Source of the DNA: Flectonema sp. DT1601
Taxonomy: Eukaryota; Euglenozoa; Diplonemea; Diplonemida; Diplonemidae
Length of the DNA: 64,000 nt
Direction of reading: 5' to 3'
Assembly: GCA_964019425.1 (NCBI GenBank)
Contig: OZ025827.1
Span: 310,001-374,000, forward strand
Positions 53,692 to 63,400 of the stretch are shown here, one piece after another. The notes below the pieces were generated by a model. That model saw only the letters and a list, made by a program, of their open reading frames with translations, made no database searches and was not told the origin of the DNA. The translations under genes were made by a program, and so were the position numbers. The first letter of the stretch is position 1, and the number at the start of each line of letters is the position of its first letter.

Positions 53692-54633
53692 TCAACCGGG
53701 AAGAGAGTTTCTCATCCGGTCTTGCAATGTGATTGTTAGCCTATCCATGCCAGAGCTTTTTCTTGGTAACGGAATCTTTTGTCTTTTTTCATTGAAGTGA
53801 ATTTCAACGCTTCCTCCAACTTCTTTCAGAAGATCAGGAGGATAAGAAACTCCACGAGAAGTGATTTCCATAAAACAATCCAACAAGAGAACCCAATTCT
53901 TTATCTCAAGTGGATCAGTAGTTCCTTCATGAAGACGATATTCAATGTGAGGCTCGCTATCAAAAATATGAGAAAGATTCATTTTATGATAACGACAAGA
54001 ATGTTTAATTGATGTCAACTGAGGGTTGACAACTTTCTTTAAATCACAAAGTGATAAGGGAAGTAGAATCTCAAGGAGTTCTAAAAAAGTCTTATCACCA
54101 TAATGATTAGCTACTGATTGGAGGAGACTTCTCGACGTGGAAGAGTAATCCTTTCTTCTCTCAGCGCTAATCAGTTCATCAAACTGCTCCTCGTAATGTA
54201 AGAACCCGATTATAATAAATTTCAACTCCTCAGTGGTGTATAATTTGCAACACATATGAACGTGTAGACCAGTTTGGTTATCAGTTTCAACATTTAACTT
54301 AGCGATCATCGTAGCCTTTGCTACCAGCTCATTGATCCCTTCATCCCCAACTAACTTGGGTGATATGATTTCATATCCAACTTTCTTTCCTCTTAATGGA
54401 TTGAACAAAGAAGAATCTTGTGTTATAATCCATTTACTGTAGTCTTCATTTGTATCAGTTATTCTCTTAACAACAAACCCATCGTTTATAATGCTCTTCA
54501 AATGGGGTAATCCAAACCCAAAAGGATCAACTAAAATACCATCAAGAATCCTACGAGCCTTACAGACGTGAGGACTGTCAGTTTCAAGACACAATACCAG
54601 TTCAATTTCAACTCCAAAAGTCACATTTCTCAT
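53692..54633 (-). CDS. Putative amidoligase-family enzyme
   Basis: A 313-residue single-exon protein. It opens FGVEIELVL, continues with WIITQDSSL, GYEIISPKLVG, a GLHVHMCC block near residue 125 and IEYRLHEGTTDPLEIKNWVLLL near 235-255. This is the layout of the putative amidoligase family (Amidoligase_2, glutamine-synthetase/GCS-like fold). The Glu of VEIE, the Glu of YEIISP, the two His of HVH and the Arg/Glu of the RxHEGT strand are expected ATP/metal ligands, and all are present. The family is predicted to form amide bonds on peptides or proteins and is known mainly from bacteria, viruses and filamentous fungi. No spliceosomal intron is present. Substrate unknown. Confidence 0.75.
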   Translation of the reverse strand: MRNVTFGVEIELVLCLETDSPHVCKARRILDGILVDPFGFGLPHLKSIINDGFVVKRITDTNEDYSKWIITQDSSLFNPLRGKKVGYEIISPKLVGDEGINELVAKATMIAKLNVETDNQTGLHVHMCCKLYTTEELKFIIIGFLHYEEQFDELISAERRKDYSSTSRSLLQSVANHYGDKTFLELLEILLPLSLCDLKKVVNPQLTSIKHSCRYHKMNLSHIFDSEPHIEYRLHEGTTDPLEIKNWVLLLDCFMEITSRGVSYPPDLLKEVGGSVEIHFNEKRQKIPLPRKSSGMDRLTITLQDRMRNSLPG

Positions 54634-55186
54634 TGCAGTGAAAGGTTATCTACTTACTAGGCAGTTTTTTCAAAAACTGCCTAGAAAAAAAGAAAAAAAA
54701 ATAACGAAAGAATTGGTAACCTAATAATATACAAGACAATAATAACATAACACTTGTTGATGGTTTTGTTTTGTGCAACGAAATCCGTGAACCGACTAAT
54801 ACTTGTTAAGTATAAAAAGGAAAAATCCTTTGGTTTAAAAAGATAATATAACCGTGTCAGAGAGTATCATGTTGTGTGCTACTGTTAAAACAGTGATTGT
54901 AAATAAGATCTTTTATTCGTATTGTTTTATGATATTAATTTGTTAAACACACTTTTCACAAATATAATTTGAAAAAAAAAAAAAAAAAAACGAAATATCG
55001 AGATAATCAACAGAATGCCATAACATTTTTTTTTTTTTTAAATTATTTTAATTTGTTATTATCATTTCTGTTATCGGATTACACATGCGGCTGAAAAAGG
55101 AATCTAATATCTGATTCACTTTGTTCAGTCCACAGGAACTGTGTCCTGTTATAAAGTGAGCAGTCAGAAGTAACTACCACTTCGTA
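54634..55186. other. Intergenic gap
   Basis: AT-rich DNA with an A run near 54972-54990 and a T run near 55027-55039. A short palindrome, aggcagttttttcaaaaactgcct, lies at 54659-54683 (24-25 nt). No gene is seen. Confidence 0.55.
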
Positions 55187-56121
55187 TTAAATGTGTTGTA
55201 GAGGACAGTGTTGATGGATTGTGTAGTCATCTAGTCCGTGAGTTTTTACTCGAATCCAACCATTCTGATCTGGACAATTAGAGACTACCGGAAGCCATTG
55301 CTTATGATCAATTTGACTGTCGAGTTCTTGAAGTTCTTCTTGAAGGTCACTAATAACTTCATACTTGTTTTCAGCATCTTCTCGAAATTGAACTATACTT
55401 CTGTGTCCGTTAACAAACTCTAACACCCAATATGGTCGTAAGTTAGTAGGTACATTATCTGCGTTTGAATTTTAGTTGTGATATGCGAAATGCTACTTCA
55501 ATAGAATGACAACACATACCATCGTATCCAGGAACTGTAAACGGTCTAACGATAGTTTTCGGGTTCCAGTATGCCATGGGTACTAAGCATTGGTTCTTTA
55601 CCTCTCTGTGTGGGTGTGTTTTTTTATTATTTGCTTTTAGATAAGTTTTAATAATTTAAAAAAAAGGGAATAATTACATACTCAGCGATAGAGGCTTGAT
55701 CGCTTCCAGGTATCGACACCAAAGTAATTTTTTTTAAATAAATAGTGAGATGGATAACACTTCTGTGAAGCATTGAGATCGGCCATATTTTGTCACCCAT
55801 AAAGAATCCAGGTATCCCTATTGGTTTTTGTTTATAACATTTTTCGTCTACTTCCACGTCTTCCTTTCCGTCTCTCCAATTTTCTTGAGACATTTTTTGA
55901 TTAAATAGAAATTGCTGCTGAAATCTTGTATTCCACTTACTATTATTGAGGTCTGTTATATAATTCTCACGGGCCTTATCTTCCAAACTGTGCCACATAA
56001 CAGCAGTTTTTTTACGCCACGCGGGTACTCGAACATCAGGTGTTGTTGTCGCTGTGTCCTTACCTAAAGTTTGATATTTCCTTGTCCGGATTTGTTTCGT
56101 CAACGCACTTCCCAGTTTCAT
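55187..56121 (-). CDS. Unrecognised three-exon protein
   Basis: Exons 56121-55682, 55605-55520 and 55458-55187 join in frame (798 nt, 265 residues). The introns are 76 and 61 nt, both with a GTATGT donor. The N-terminal half is basic and Trp-containing (VPAWRKKTAVMWHSLEDKAREN). The middle has an ordered stretch, QCLVPMAYWNPKTIVRPFTV, then a short coiled coil (EVISDLQEELQELDSQI) and a C-terminal strand-rich part. No membrane span or catalytic motif is clear. A mitochondrial ribosomal or assembly protein would fit the basic, short, lineage-specific look, but that is a guess. No acceptor is evident directly upstream of the ATG, unlike most genes here. Confidence 0.65.
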
Positions 56122-56405
56122 TTTATTGTTTTTTTTTTTCCCCCTCCCTCGTTTGAACTTTTTTTTTATCCTCGTCCTGTTTTACCAAGTAACCAATAGA
56201 CTATTAAGAAAATACAACAAAGGGTGAGAAAAGGATCCCAATAAATATAATCCATTAGAGTGTAACAGAGTGGCTCTTCGTTACGATGAAAAGAGAAAGG
56301 TCCGGAGCAGCCTTGTTAGGCCGACTAGAGGCAAGGGAAGATGGAAAATTGTGTGCAGAAAACCAGGAAAAAAAAAAAAAAGACGATTGCTACTCCCCCA
56401 TACAC

Positions 56406-57257
56406 TCATGTGATATTATAACTTCTTAACAATTCAACAATGCGATGGTCGTGTCTTCGTAGTGCTTCACCCATGGGAGTCAAACCTATTTCGGTGTAAT
56501 TCACCTCTAGACTTGGATGTTGTAAGAGTACTTTTAATACTTCATAACTTCCATTAGTGATAGCAGTGAACAACATCGAATACGAACTACTGATTCCAAG
56601 GACTCTTCGGTACATCTTCTTGTTCACATCAATCGATTGATGGCTGATCAGACTTTTTGCAATTTCATGAAAATTTCTTCGACAACAAATAAACAACGGA
56701 TTCTCCTCAAGAAGGCTATTCACTGTTAAGTTTACGTCTATGTTGGGATGGTTTATCATGGCTTTAGCCAATTCAATATTATTGAGATCAGTGACCCAAT
56801 TCAATGCAGGAGTTCTATTGTGTGATGACATACTTAGGTTTAGGTCTGGTAGTTCCAACAGCTTTAGTGAAGCAGTTTGATTGTTTACTTCGATGGTCTT
56901 GTCGATGACTCCATCTAAATTAATCCCGGCATCCACAAAGTAATTAACATATTCTCCATCATTGAACTCAATATCATGAAAAAGATCCTCGGCTGTTAAT
57001 TTTTCACAAAATTGAATTGCCCTTCCTCTTTTACTTTGTACGATTTCGAGTATATCTCCAGAGCTAATTCCAACATCCACTACAGGGTTTGATTCAGGTA
57101 TCGGATTACCTTCGTATAATAAGTCGATTAATTCACTTCTTGTTTTGTAATCATCACATATTAGATGTTTAACATCAGTGACAGTAGTAGTTGGAAACAC
57201 TTCTACCTCAATGGGATCGAACGGAGGAAATGTCAACGTTATGGGAATGCTTGACAT
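56406..57257 (-). CDS. Ubiquitin-like domain plus ankyrin repeats
   Basis: A 283-residue single-exon gene. Residues 1-75 read as a ubiquitin-like fold (ITLTFPPFDPIEVEVFPTTTV, then VKHLICDDYKTRSELIDLLYEG, closing GDILEIV). Residues about 100-283 contain four to five degenerate ankyrin repeats, such as NNIELAKAMINHPNIDVNLTV and GSYEVLKVLLQHPSLEVNYTEIGLTPMGEA, with the spacing of repeats that fold as helix pairs. Such pairings bring targets to the ubiquitin/proteasome system or act as scaffolds. The gene lies between unrelated neighbours. The acceptor AACAACAACAG ends 1 nt before the ATG. Confidence 0.75.
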   Translation of the reverse strand: MSSIPITLTFPPFDPIEVEVFPTTTVTDVKHLICDDYKTRSELIDLLYEGNPIPESNPVVDVGISSGDILEIVQSKRGRAIQFCEKLTAEDLFHDIEFNDGEYVNYFVDAGINLDGVIDKTIEVNNQTASLKLLELPDLNLSMSSHNRTPALNWVTDLNNIELAKAMINHPNIDVNLTVNSLLEENPLFICCRRNFHEIAKSLISHQSIDVNKKMYRRVLGISSSYSMLFTAITNGSYEVLKVLLQHPSLEVNYTEIGLTPMGEALRRHDHRIVELLRSYNIT

Positions 57258-57564
57258 TCTGTTGTTGTTATTAAAAACAACGAAGTCACATAGACCTGTA
57301 AAAAAAAAAAAAAATTAATAACTTTCGGTTACGTAAAACAGATGTTTGTATCTCTTTCTCTTATTCATCGCATTACTATGATGGGCTGTGGTGTAAGAAT
57401 GAAATATGGTGTTATAAAAAAAATAAAATAAAGGAATATATTAGCGAATTCAATTTGGTTAATTAAACAAAAAGTATATCAAATATTAATATTGACATTA
57501 AATGCAGAGCTGTCTCTCTCTAAGTAAATAAGCTGTCCGCATGTCAGCGAATAGGTTTTTTTTT
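57258..57564. other. Short intergenic gap
   Basis: AT-rich DNA with an A run near 57300-57314. It holds the leader acceptor of the UBL/ankyrin gene and the 3' end of the mannosidase gene. No gene is seen. Confidence 0.5.
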
Positions 57565-59793
57565 TTAGTTCTTTCTCTTTTGAGTTGCCTTCGCGCGTAA
57601 TCGTTTAAGTCGGCTGACTTCGGCATCCTCATCAGATTCCATTTCTGTGCTGTCGTCTTCTTCTTTTTGTTGTTCTTGTTCTTTATGATCCTCTTCTTCT
57701 TTGTGGATCGTTTTTTTTTTATTATCAGACTTAAAGTGATGTGCACTGAGACTCTCACCATTCTGAACGAATTGCTGATGTTCTTTTCTCTTTTCAGCGA
57801 AACGATCAGCAATCGATTGCTTCATCGATTTTTTCCTCTTTTGTACTGCCTCATCAGACCATGAATCAAGAGGGTCACGTTTACGTCTTCGAAGTGGATG
57901 ACCTTCAGTATTTAAGACCCACTCTTTAAGATCGAGAGGTAGCTCATCAGAAAAAGTAAAATAAAGATACTTTAAAGTCTCTGCCATCCAAAAAGATTGT
58001 TGTAAATCATCCATTCGAGTGCTTGTAGTAGTGACGTCTTTTATACCTGAGAATCCACCTTCTTCAACTCTACAATACTTCGTTATCGCAGAAAATATTG
58101 TCCAAGAACGTTCTCTGTATATCTTTTTACCAGTTATGATGTAGAGGTACATGAATGCTTCTAACACTTCAGGTCGGAGGAGGTAGTAGTTTGTGCGAGA
58201 ATTCACCATATTTTGACCTCCCTGAAATAATACTATTTCAGGAGAAATAGAGGTAGGCTGCGATGTGTACATTTTGTAACAAGTGTCTGATAAAGACTCC
58301 GCATATGAAAGCATATCTTCGGCAGGAATGCCATCAGATATCTCGGGATCACCCAACTCATGAGAACCAAGCGCAAACATACCTGCAGCAAAACAGGCCA
58401 AGTGGTCCATCTTGTTGTAGGTCGTTTCTCTTTTCCATTCTGCAAGATATGTATCTCCTTCTTGAGATTTTTTTAAAAGTTTTTTGACGATTCCTACGAG
58501 TGATCTTTCATACATTTTTCGATACCTTTTTTCAGTTTTATCAGTTAGTAAGTATTGCTTTAAGAGGTACTCATAAAATGAATCACCCAATGCTCCCAAC
58601 GTGATGTGATCACTTCCCCAAGTGTTGGTTTCTGTCTTGAAATATGTTGGGAACAAACCACTTTTGGGAGCCTTTGCTTCATACACATCTACAACCCACG
58701 TGACAACTTCATCATAAATAGAAATCCCAGTGTGAAAAGTCAGAGTACGAAATTCCAGTTGAGTAGAACCAAATTCTGATAAGACTGCGGAATTTCCTGT
58801 CCAGCCTGGATTGCTATGTTGTTTAGTACGGAGGTTTATCAAAGCAGACGGAAGACCATTAGGAGTTTGATAAGCATAGAGCAATACATCAGCAAGTTCT
58901 ACAGCTCTTTCTAAGAATTCAGGATACTTTTCACCTGATAACTCATAAGCTGATAAAAGACCACCAATTAAACGAATAGTTGATTCGAATTGTGATACTC
59001 TGACTGGAATGTCGATATTCATATCCCGTTTGACCCATTTTCTTACCTTCTCAAACTCATCTTCTAATCCCATAATCCAAATAGTACTTACGGAGTCTAA
59101 TATAGTTAAACCTAATCCTTCACCAGTAGGTCCCCAGTCTTTAAATGTTTTTGAGATAGGTTTTAATTCATCATGTCCCCATGCATGTTTTTCATAAGCA
59201 TTCCAAGAGTAGGTGAATGCTTCAACGACAGCTTCTCTCTGACAAAGTGCTCTCTCAGCATCGGTACCCTTACATGCTGGAAGTGCGTAATCAGCTCTAT
59301 GAGATGATGTATCAGAGTGAGAATCGAGTTGTGACGTTTGTTGTAATGACTCATCAGGATCACCTCCTCCAATCGGATGTTTTGGTATTGGAGGTGAGTG
59401 AGGTGAGGATTCCTTACTTCCTTGACAACCCTGCGAGAGCGCATGAATCTCACTTTCAAATTGCTCAAAATTTTGATTTTCTCCATTTTCCAATGTCTCT
59501 GACTCACCATCAATATCAGTCTCTAATTGGTCTATCGCTTCGAATATTTTGTCTCTCGCTGCTAAGGCTGCTCCTTCTTCTTCTTGTTCTCCTAATTCAT
59601 TCACTTGAAGAATTAACTTTGCGAGTGATTTCTCAATCACTTTACTTCTAACCTGAAGCTCATTCTCGTAGTTCTGTAACAAGTCGAGTTCTACCCCGTG
59701 GCTTACCTTTCCATCTATGAAGAAGGAAACTAAACAACACGAGAATGCAGACCCGGCAATCACCAAACGCAGGAATGAATGATCGACCGGCAT
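57565..59793 (-). CDS. Glycoside hydrolase family 47 alpha-1,2-mannosidase (ER/Golgi)
   Basis: 742 residues from the ATG at 59793, no intron seen. A membrane anchor at about 8-27 gives type II topology. The lumenal stem (30-185) is acidic. The catalytic (alpha/alpha)7 barrel spans about 190-650: WNAYEKHAWGHDELKP, ILDSVSTIWIMGL, SVFESTIR-type (SQFESTIRLIGGL), HLACFAAGMFALG, LRPEVLEAFMYLY, DDLQQSFWMAETLKYLY and VLNTEGHPLRRR. The catalytic acids and the Ca-binding NTE...HP end are present. The enzyme trims Man9 N-glycans and helps ER quality control. After the barrel there is an unusual ~90-residue charged tail (Lys/Arg/Glu, ending TQKRKN) not typical of the family. Upstream, an acceptor (TTTTCAG) and a 3-codon uORF precede the ATG. 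Confidence 0.9.
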   Translation of the reverse strand: MPVDHSFLRLVIAGSAFSCCLVSFFIDGKVSHGVELDLLQNYENELQVRSKVIEKSLAKLILQVNELGEQEEEGAALAARDKIFEAIDQLETDIDGESETLENGENQNFEQFESEIHALSQGCQGSKESSPHSPPIPKHPIGGGDPDESLQQTSQLDSHSDTSSHRADYALPACKGTDAERALCQREAVVEAFTYSWNAYEKHAWGHDELKPISKTFKDWGPTGEGLGLTILDSVSTIWIMGLEDEFEKVRKWVKRDMNIDIPVRVSQFESTIRLIGGLLSAYELSGEKYPEFLERAVELADVLLYAYQTPNGLPSALINLRTKQHSNPGWTGNSAVLSEFGSTQLEFRTLTFHTGISIYDEVVTWVVDVYEAKAPKSGLFPTYFKTETNTWGSDHITLGALGDSFYEYLLKQYLLTDKTEKRYRKMYERSLVGIVKKLLKKSQEGDTYLAEWKRETTYNKMDHLACFAAGMFALGSHELGDPEISDGIPAEDMLSYAESLSDTCYKMYTSQPTSISPEIVLFQGGQNMVNSRTNYYLLRPEVLEAFMYLYIITGKKIYRERSWTIFSAITKYCRVEEGGFSGIKDVTTTSTRMDDLQQSFWMAETLKYLYFTFSDELPLDLKEWVLNTEGHPLRRRKRDPLDSWSDEAVQKRKKSMKQSIADRFAEKRKEHQQFVQNGESLSAHHFKSDNKKKTIHKEEEDHKEQEQQKEEDDSTEMESDEDAEVSRLKRLRAKATQKRKN

Positions 59794-59923
59794 CACAGCG
59801 ACATGTCTTTCCTGAAGTACTGAAAATAATTAATTATACAAAACAACTAACACCTCACAGATGGTAAATTGTACTAAAATAAATGAACTTTTCTCATGTA
59901 AATGAGGATTATCTTCACTGAGG

Positions 59924-60205
59924 CTAAGGTGCTGTTGAGTTACTCACACAAGTCCAAACGTCTTCCTGATCACCGCTAGCACTGATTACGTGTTTCAATA
60001 ATTTTAGTTCTCGAAAAGGGAAACAATCACATGTACTGCTACCTAACCAGTACTTACCTGGACCTGATGAATCAAAACAACTACCTCCTCCTCCACAAAT
60101 TGTGTGTTGGTGTCGATCGATGGCACAACGAGCTGAGCCTGTCGGAAACAATAACAACAACAACAGCAATGCGATCGTCAAAACCAATCCTTTGTTAGGA
60201 AGCAT
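59924..60205 (-). CDS. Small secreted Cys-rich protein
   Basis: From the ATG at 60205 (acceptor TTCATTCACAG 10 nt upstream) the frame encodes 93 residues. A strong signal peptide (LVLTIALLLLLLLFPTGSA) is followed by a Cys-containing mature part: CAIDRHQHTICGGGGSCF, STCDC, WTCV. The frame contains an internal GTAAGT (after GGTCCAG) that could be a donor, so the second half may belong to a spliced or alternative form. It has no recognised family. The small size, signal peptide and six to seven Cys suggest a disulphide-rich extracellular or luminal peptide. Neighbours are the ER mannosidase and a large extracellular-type protein, but there is no evidence that they are linked. Confidence 0.45.
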   Translation of the reverse strand: MLPNKGLVLTIALLLLLLLFPTGSARCAIDRHQHTICGGGGSCFDSSGPGKYWLGSSTCDCFPFRELKLLKHVISASGDQEDVWTCVSNSTAP

Positions 60206-60487
60206 CAAACTCTTCCTGTGAATGAAATTAATATCACTGAAAGTATAGCACAGTACCTTTATCGAACACCCTACATCTAGTCATATGTGAGGCATTACCT
60301 CCCTTGGTTGTAAATAATAATAATAAATACAACAGTCACGTAAAATAACATTACTACTTGTCTTAACTACCAAAATAGAAATGAAAATTTGTATTTTGGA
60401 TATGGAAATAATCATAAAAAGGATACAGTAGAATTGAAGAATTGAATTGAGAAAACGTTTTTTTTTTTTTTTTTTACTATTACTCAG

Positions 60488-63400
60488 TTAGGCAGGCAAC
60501 AGAGAGAACGGAATTAACCGTCCAGGTTTATCAACCAGAGTACCAGTAACGATTACACCTCCCATCATACGAGATGTGTCCTTACCCTCATGAATTGAGA
60601 TCCTAATAGCTACTTCAGGTAAAGTTTTAATTGGTGTAAATAAAATTGATTTAATAAACTCTTCAGCTAGTGATGGTGTTACTACTTCTTTGCGAGTATC
60701 GAAAGTTAAAATTAAACGTCCGATGGATTTTTGAATCTTTCCCACTGCGACACCAGACACAGACACTTCATCACTTTTCGTATTGTGAATAATATTTTTT
60801 GAAAACTGAAAAACGTCAGCTGGTAGTTGACTCACATCAGACTTTCCTCCAATACACCTTCGAAGAGATCCCAATTCATCAAAAGCGGCAGCCTCCAACA
60901 CCAACGTGTGACCGCGAAGTGATTTCTTCTTTGATGGCAAGTCTATGATTGGATTTTGAAACAGCAGATAGGCTTTACCACTTTTACAAGCTGTGACTCT
61001 ACCAAGACACTTCGATATACTCAGTAAAGGTGGTGTTACTGTTACCCAAACTATACGTCGGTATGAAATTAGTTCATCATTTTTCGATTCATCTGATGGA
61101 GTCGAATCTATATTTAGTTTAATACAAATTTCAACAGGATACCTCCCATGAGATGATGATGCTAACCTCGCACCGCGTACAATAGCTTGAATAATATCTT
61201 TTTCAGGGCTGGTATTAAAAGTTACTCTAAACCCACTTGAGTGTTCAGTCACGATGTCAATACACTGTGAAGCAGGGATGTCGTTTAATAATATCTCAAC
61301 AGAATGTGGTAACAGAGAACTAACTTCTACTACACACTTAGAATAGTTTTGACTATTTAATACGAATTGAGGAAGTATAAATGTCGGACTTCCTCCGAAT
61401 CCACCTGAAACATGAACGGGAATGTTCTTAACAGAGAATGGAACCTTTACGTTATTGGTATAAATAAGACTTGAGATGCATGGTTTTCTTGTATTAGATT
61501 GATTAGGATGGTTTGATAATGTTAGTACTGCTGTCGCAACACCGTCAATCGATTGTTCTGTTTTAAAGCAGATTGCTTTGATGATCATTTGCATTGATTT
61601 TGAATCAATTTTGTCGCGATCTTTTTGATAATTCCCATCAAAGGTTATTGTTAAATTTGATTTACTTCCATCAGAAACTTTACCAATATATTTCTTACTA
61701 ACAAACAGCTCATTAGCACTAGTAATAACAAGCGTTGATGTGGTTGATTCATCAACCGTTAACAATCTGATACATAATTGATTTGGAACACCAACAGGAA
61801 CAGGTGCTAAAGAAACTTCTAAACAACCTCCGCAACTTATCTCCTGAAAAGAATTATGACTAACTGTAGCTCCAGCAAACAGATGTTGTAACTCCGAATG
61901 TGCATCTTGTTTAGACTCGACTATGTTTGGAAGAGAACGTGTTCCCCCTATTAGTATCGGCGGGGATACTTCATATTTCAATTGATGTCTGGCTTCATTT
62001 TGTGGTACAGCATCAGCATTCATACGAATTAGCATTGCGTACTCTCCAGGGGATGCGAATGAAACAGTAATACATCGTAAGATGTGTTCTGCTATGTCTC
62101 TAGGAACGTCACATTGTGATGATAGCACTATGACAAAGGAAGAGCTGAGTGAGTATTTTGCTCTTTTACCGAATGGTTCAGCTCCGATCCAACCGACAAG
62201 AATACTGTCGCTACAGCGAGAGTCCCACCATTTCTCATAATCAGAAAATGATTCATGAAGCCAGATGGAACCATCTTCTTCTTTTCTAACTATAGCTCCA
62301 AGTCGTACTTGAGGGATCGGATTATCTATGTATGAGTCTGCTATTGCTGGATCTGTTAGAGAATTGTTAAGTGAATTGTGATAATGTTGATATTGAAGTG
62401 TCGGTGACAAGATATCAAAAGATACAGCAAGACTATCGGCTTCAATAGAAATGTGACCTCCTTGAAAACTTTCTGTATCAGGATCGAATACGATTGCGTT
62501 AGGTAATAAACAATTACCTTCATAATCAGCAACTGATTGTTGACAAGCAACACAATCAGAAATATTTCTCAACTCAGTTTCGTCATCAATCGGCAACACT
62601 TTAATTCGCATAGCTGTTGCTGACTTTGTTGGGATCATCGAACAACTTATTTCTGTTGTCACCACCGTTACTATTTTATCCAATAGGCGAGGATTTCTAG
62701 TTGTGTGGGTGTATGTTACCTTTCTCAAAATTTGCTTAATAACTTCACAACTACAAGGATTTGAAACATATAAAAATAATTCACTCTCCACAGAAGTTTG
62801 TAAAAGATAAATACCAGACACAAGTAACACTGTTGATGTTATGTTTGAAGGAATTCCATTGAACTCTTTGTCCCAGGGAACTACTTCAGGAGATCCAACG
62901 TAGTCTTTCAATGAGAGGATGTCACCCTTTTCTGCTCCAACTGTCATCGATAGGTGTATCAAACTAATTGGAAACGGATCGTGCTGAACTTGAAAAACAG
63001 CCAACGCAAGCGGTGCTGATCCTTCCTCAAACACAAGCTGCTGAATTGATGGCGGTAATAACAAATGTGGTAACTTAACACTTACGTTGATTCGGTTGCA
63101 TAAAACATCCATATCCCCAACTTTCAATTCAATAGTAATCCCTCTTAGTCCAGGAATGCAAACGTACTTCGGATCACTAAAATATGTTAAAGTATGCAAA
63201 AGACATTCAACTGCTGTTATACAGCTGACAAAACCATTAAAATCAAATGAAATAACTTCTGGTTGCTGTGCAAGCAAGGCAATCCTACGACCTTTATAAC
63301 GGATGTATGCTTGGCTTACATCAACTCCGTTTGATTGAGTAGTTGTGTTCTCGATTTCAATATCGGGTGATAGTGTTGGGTCAAGGTCAAGGCATTCACC

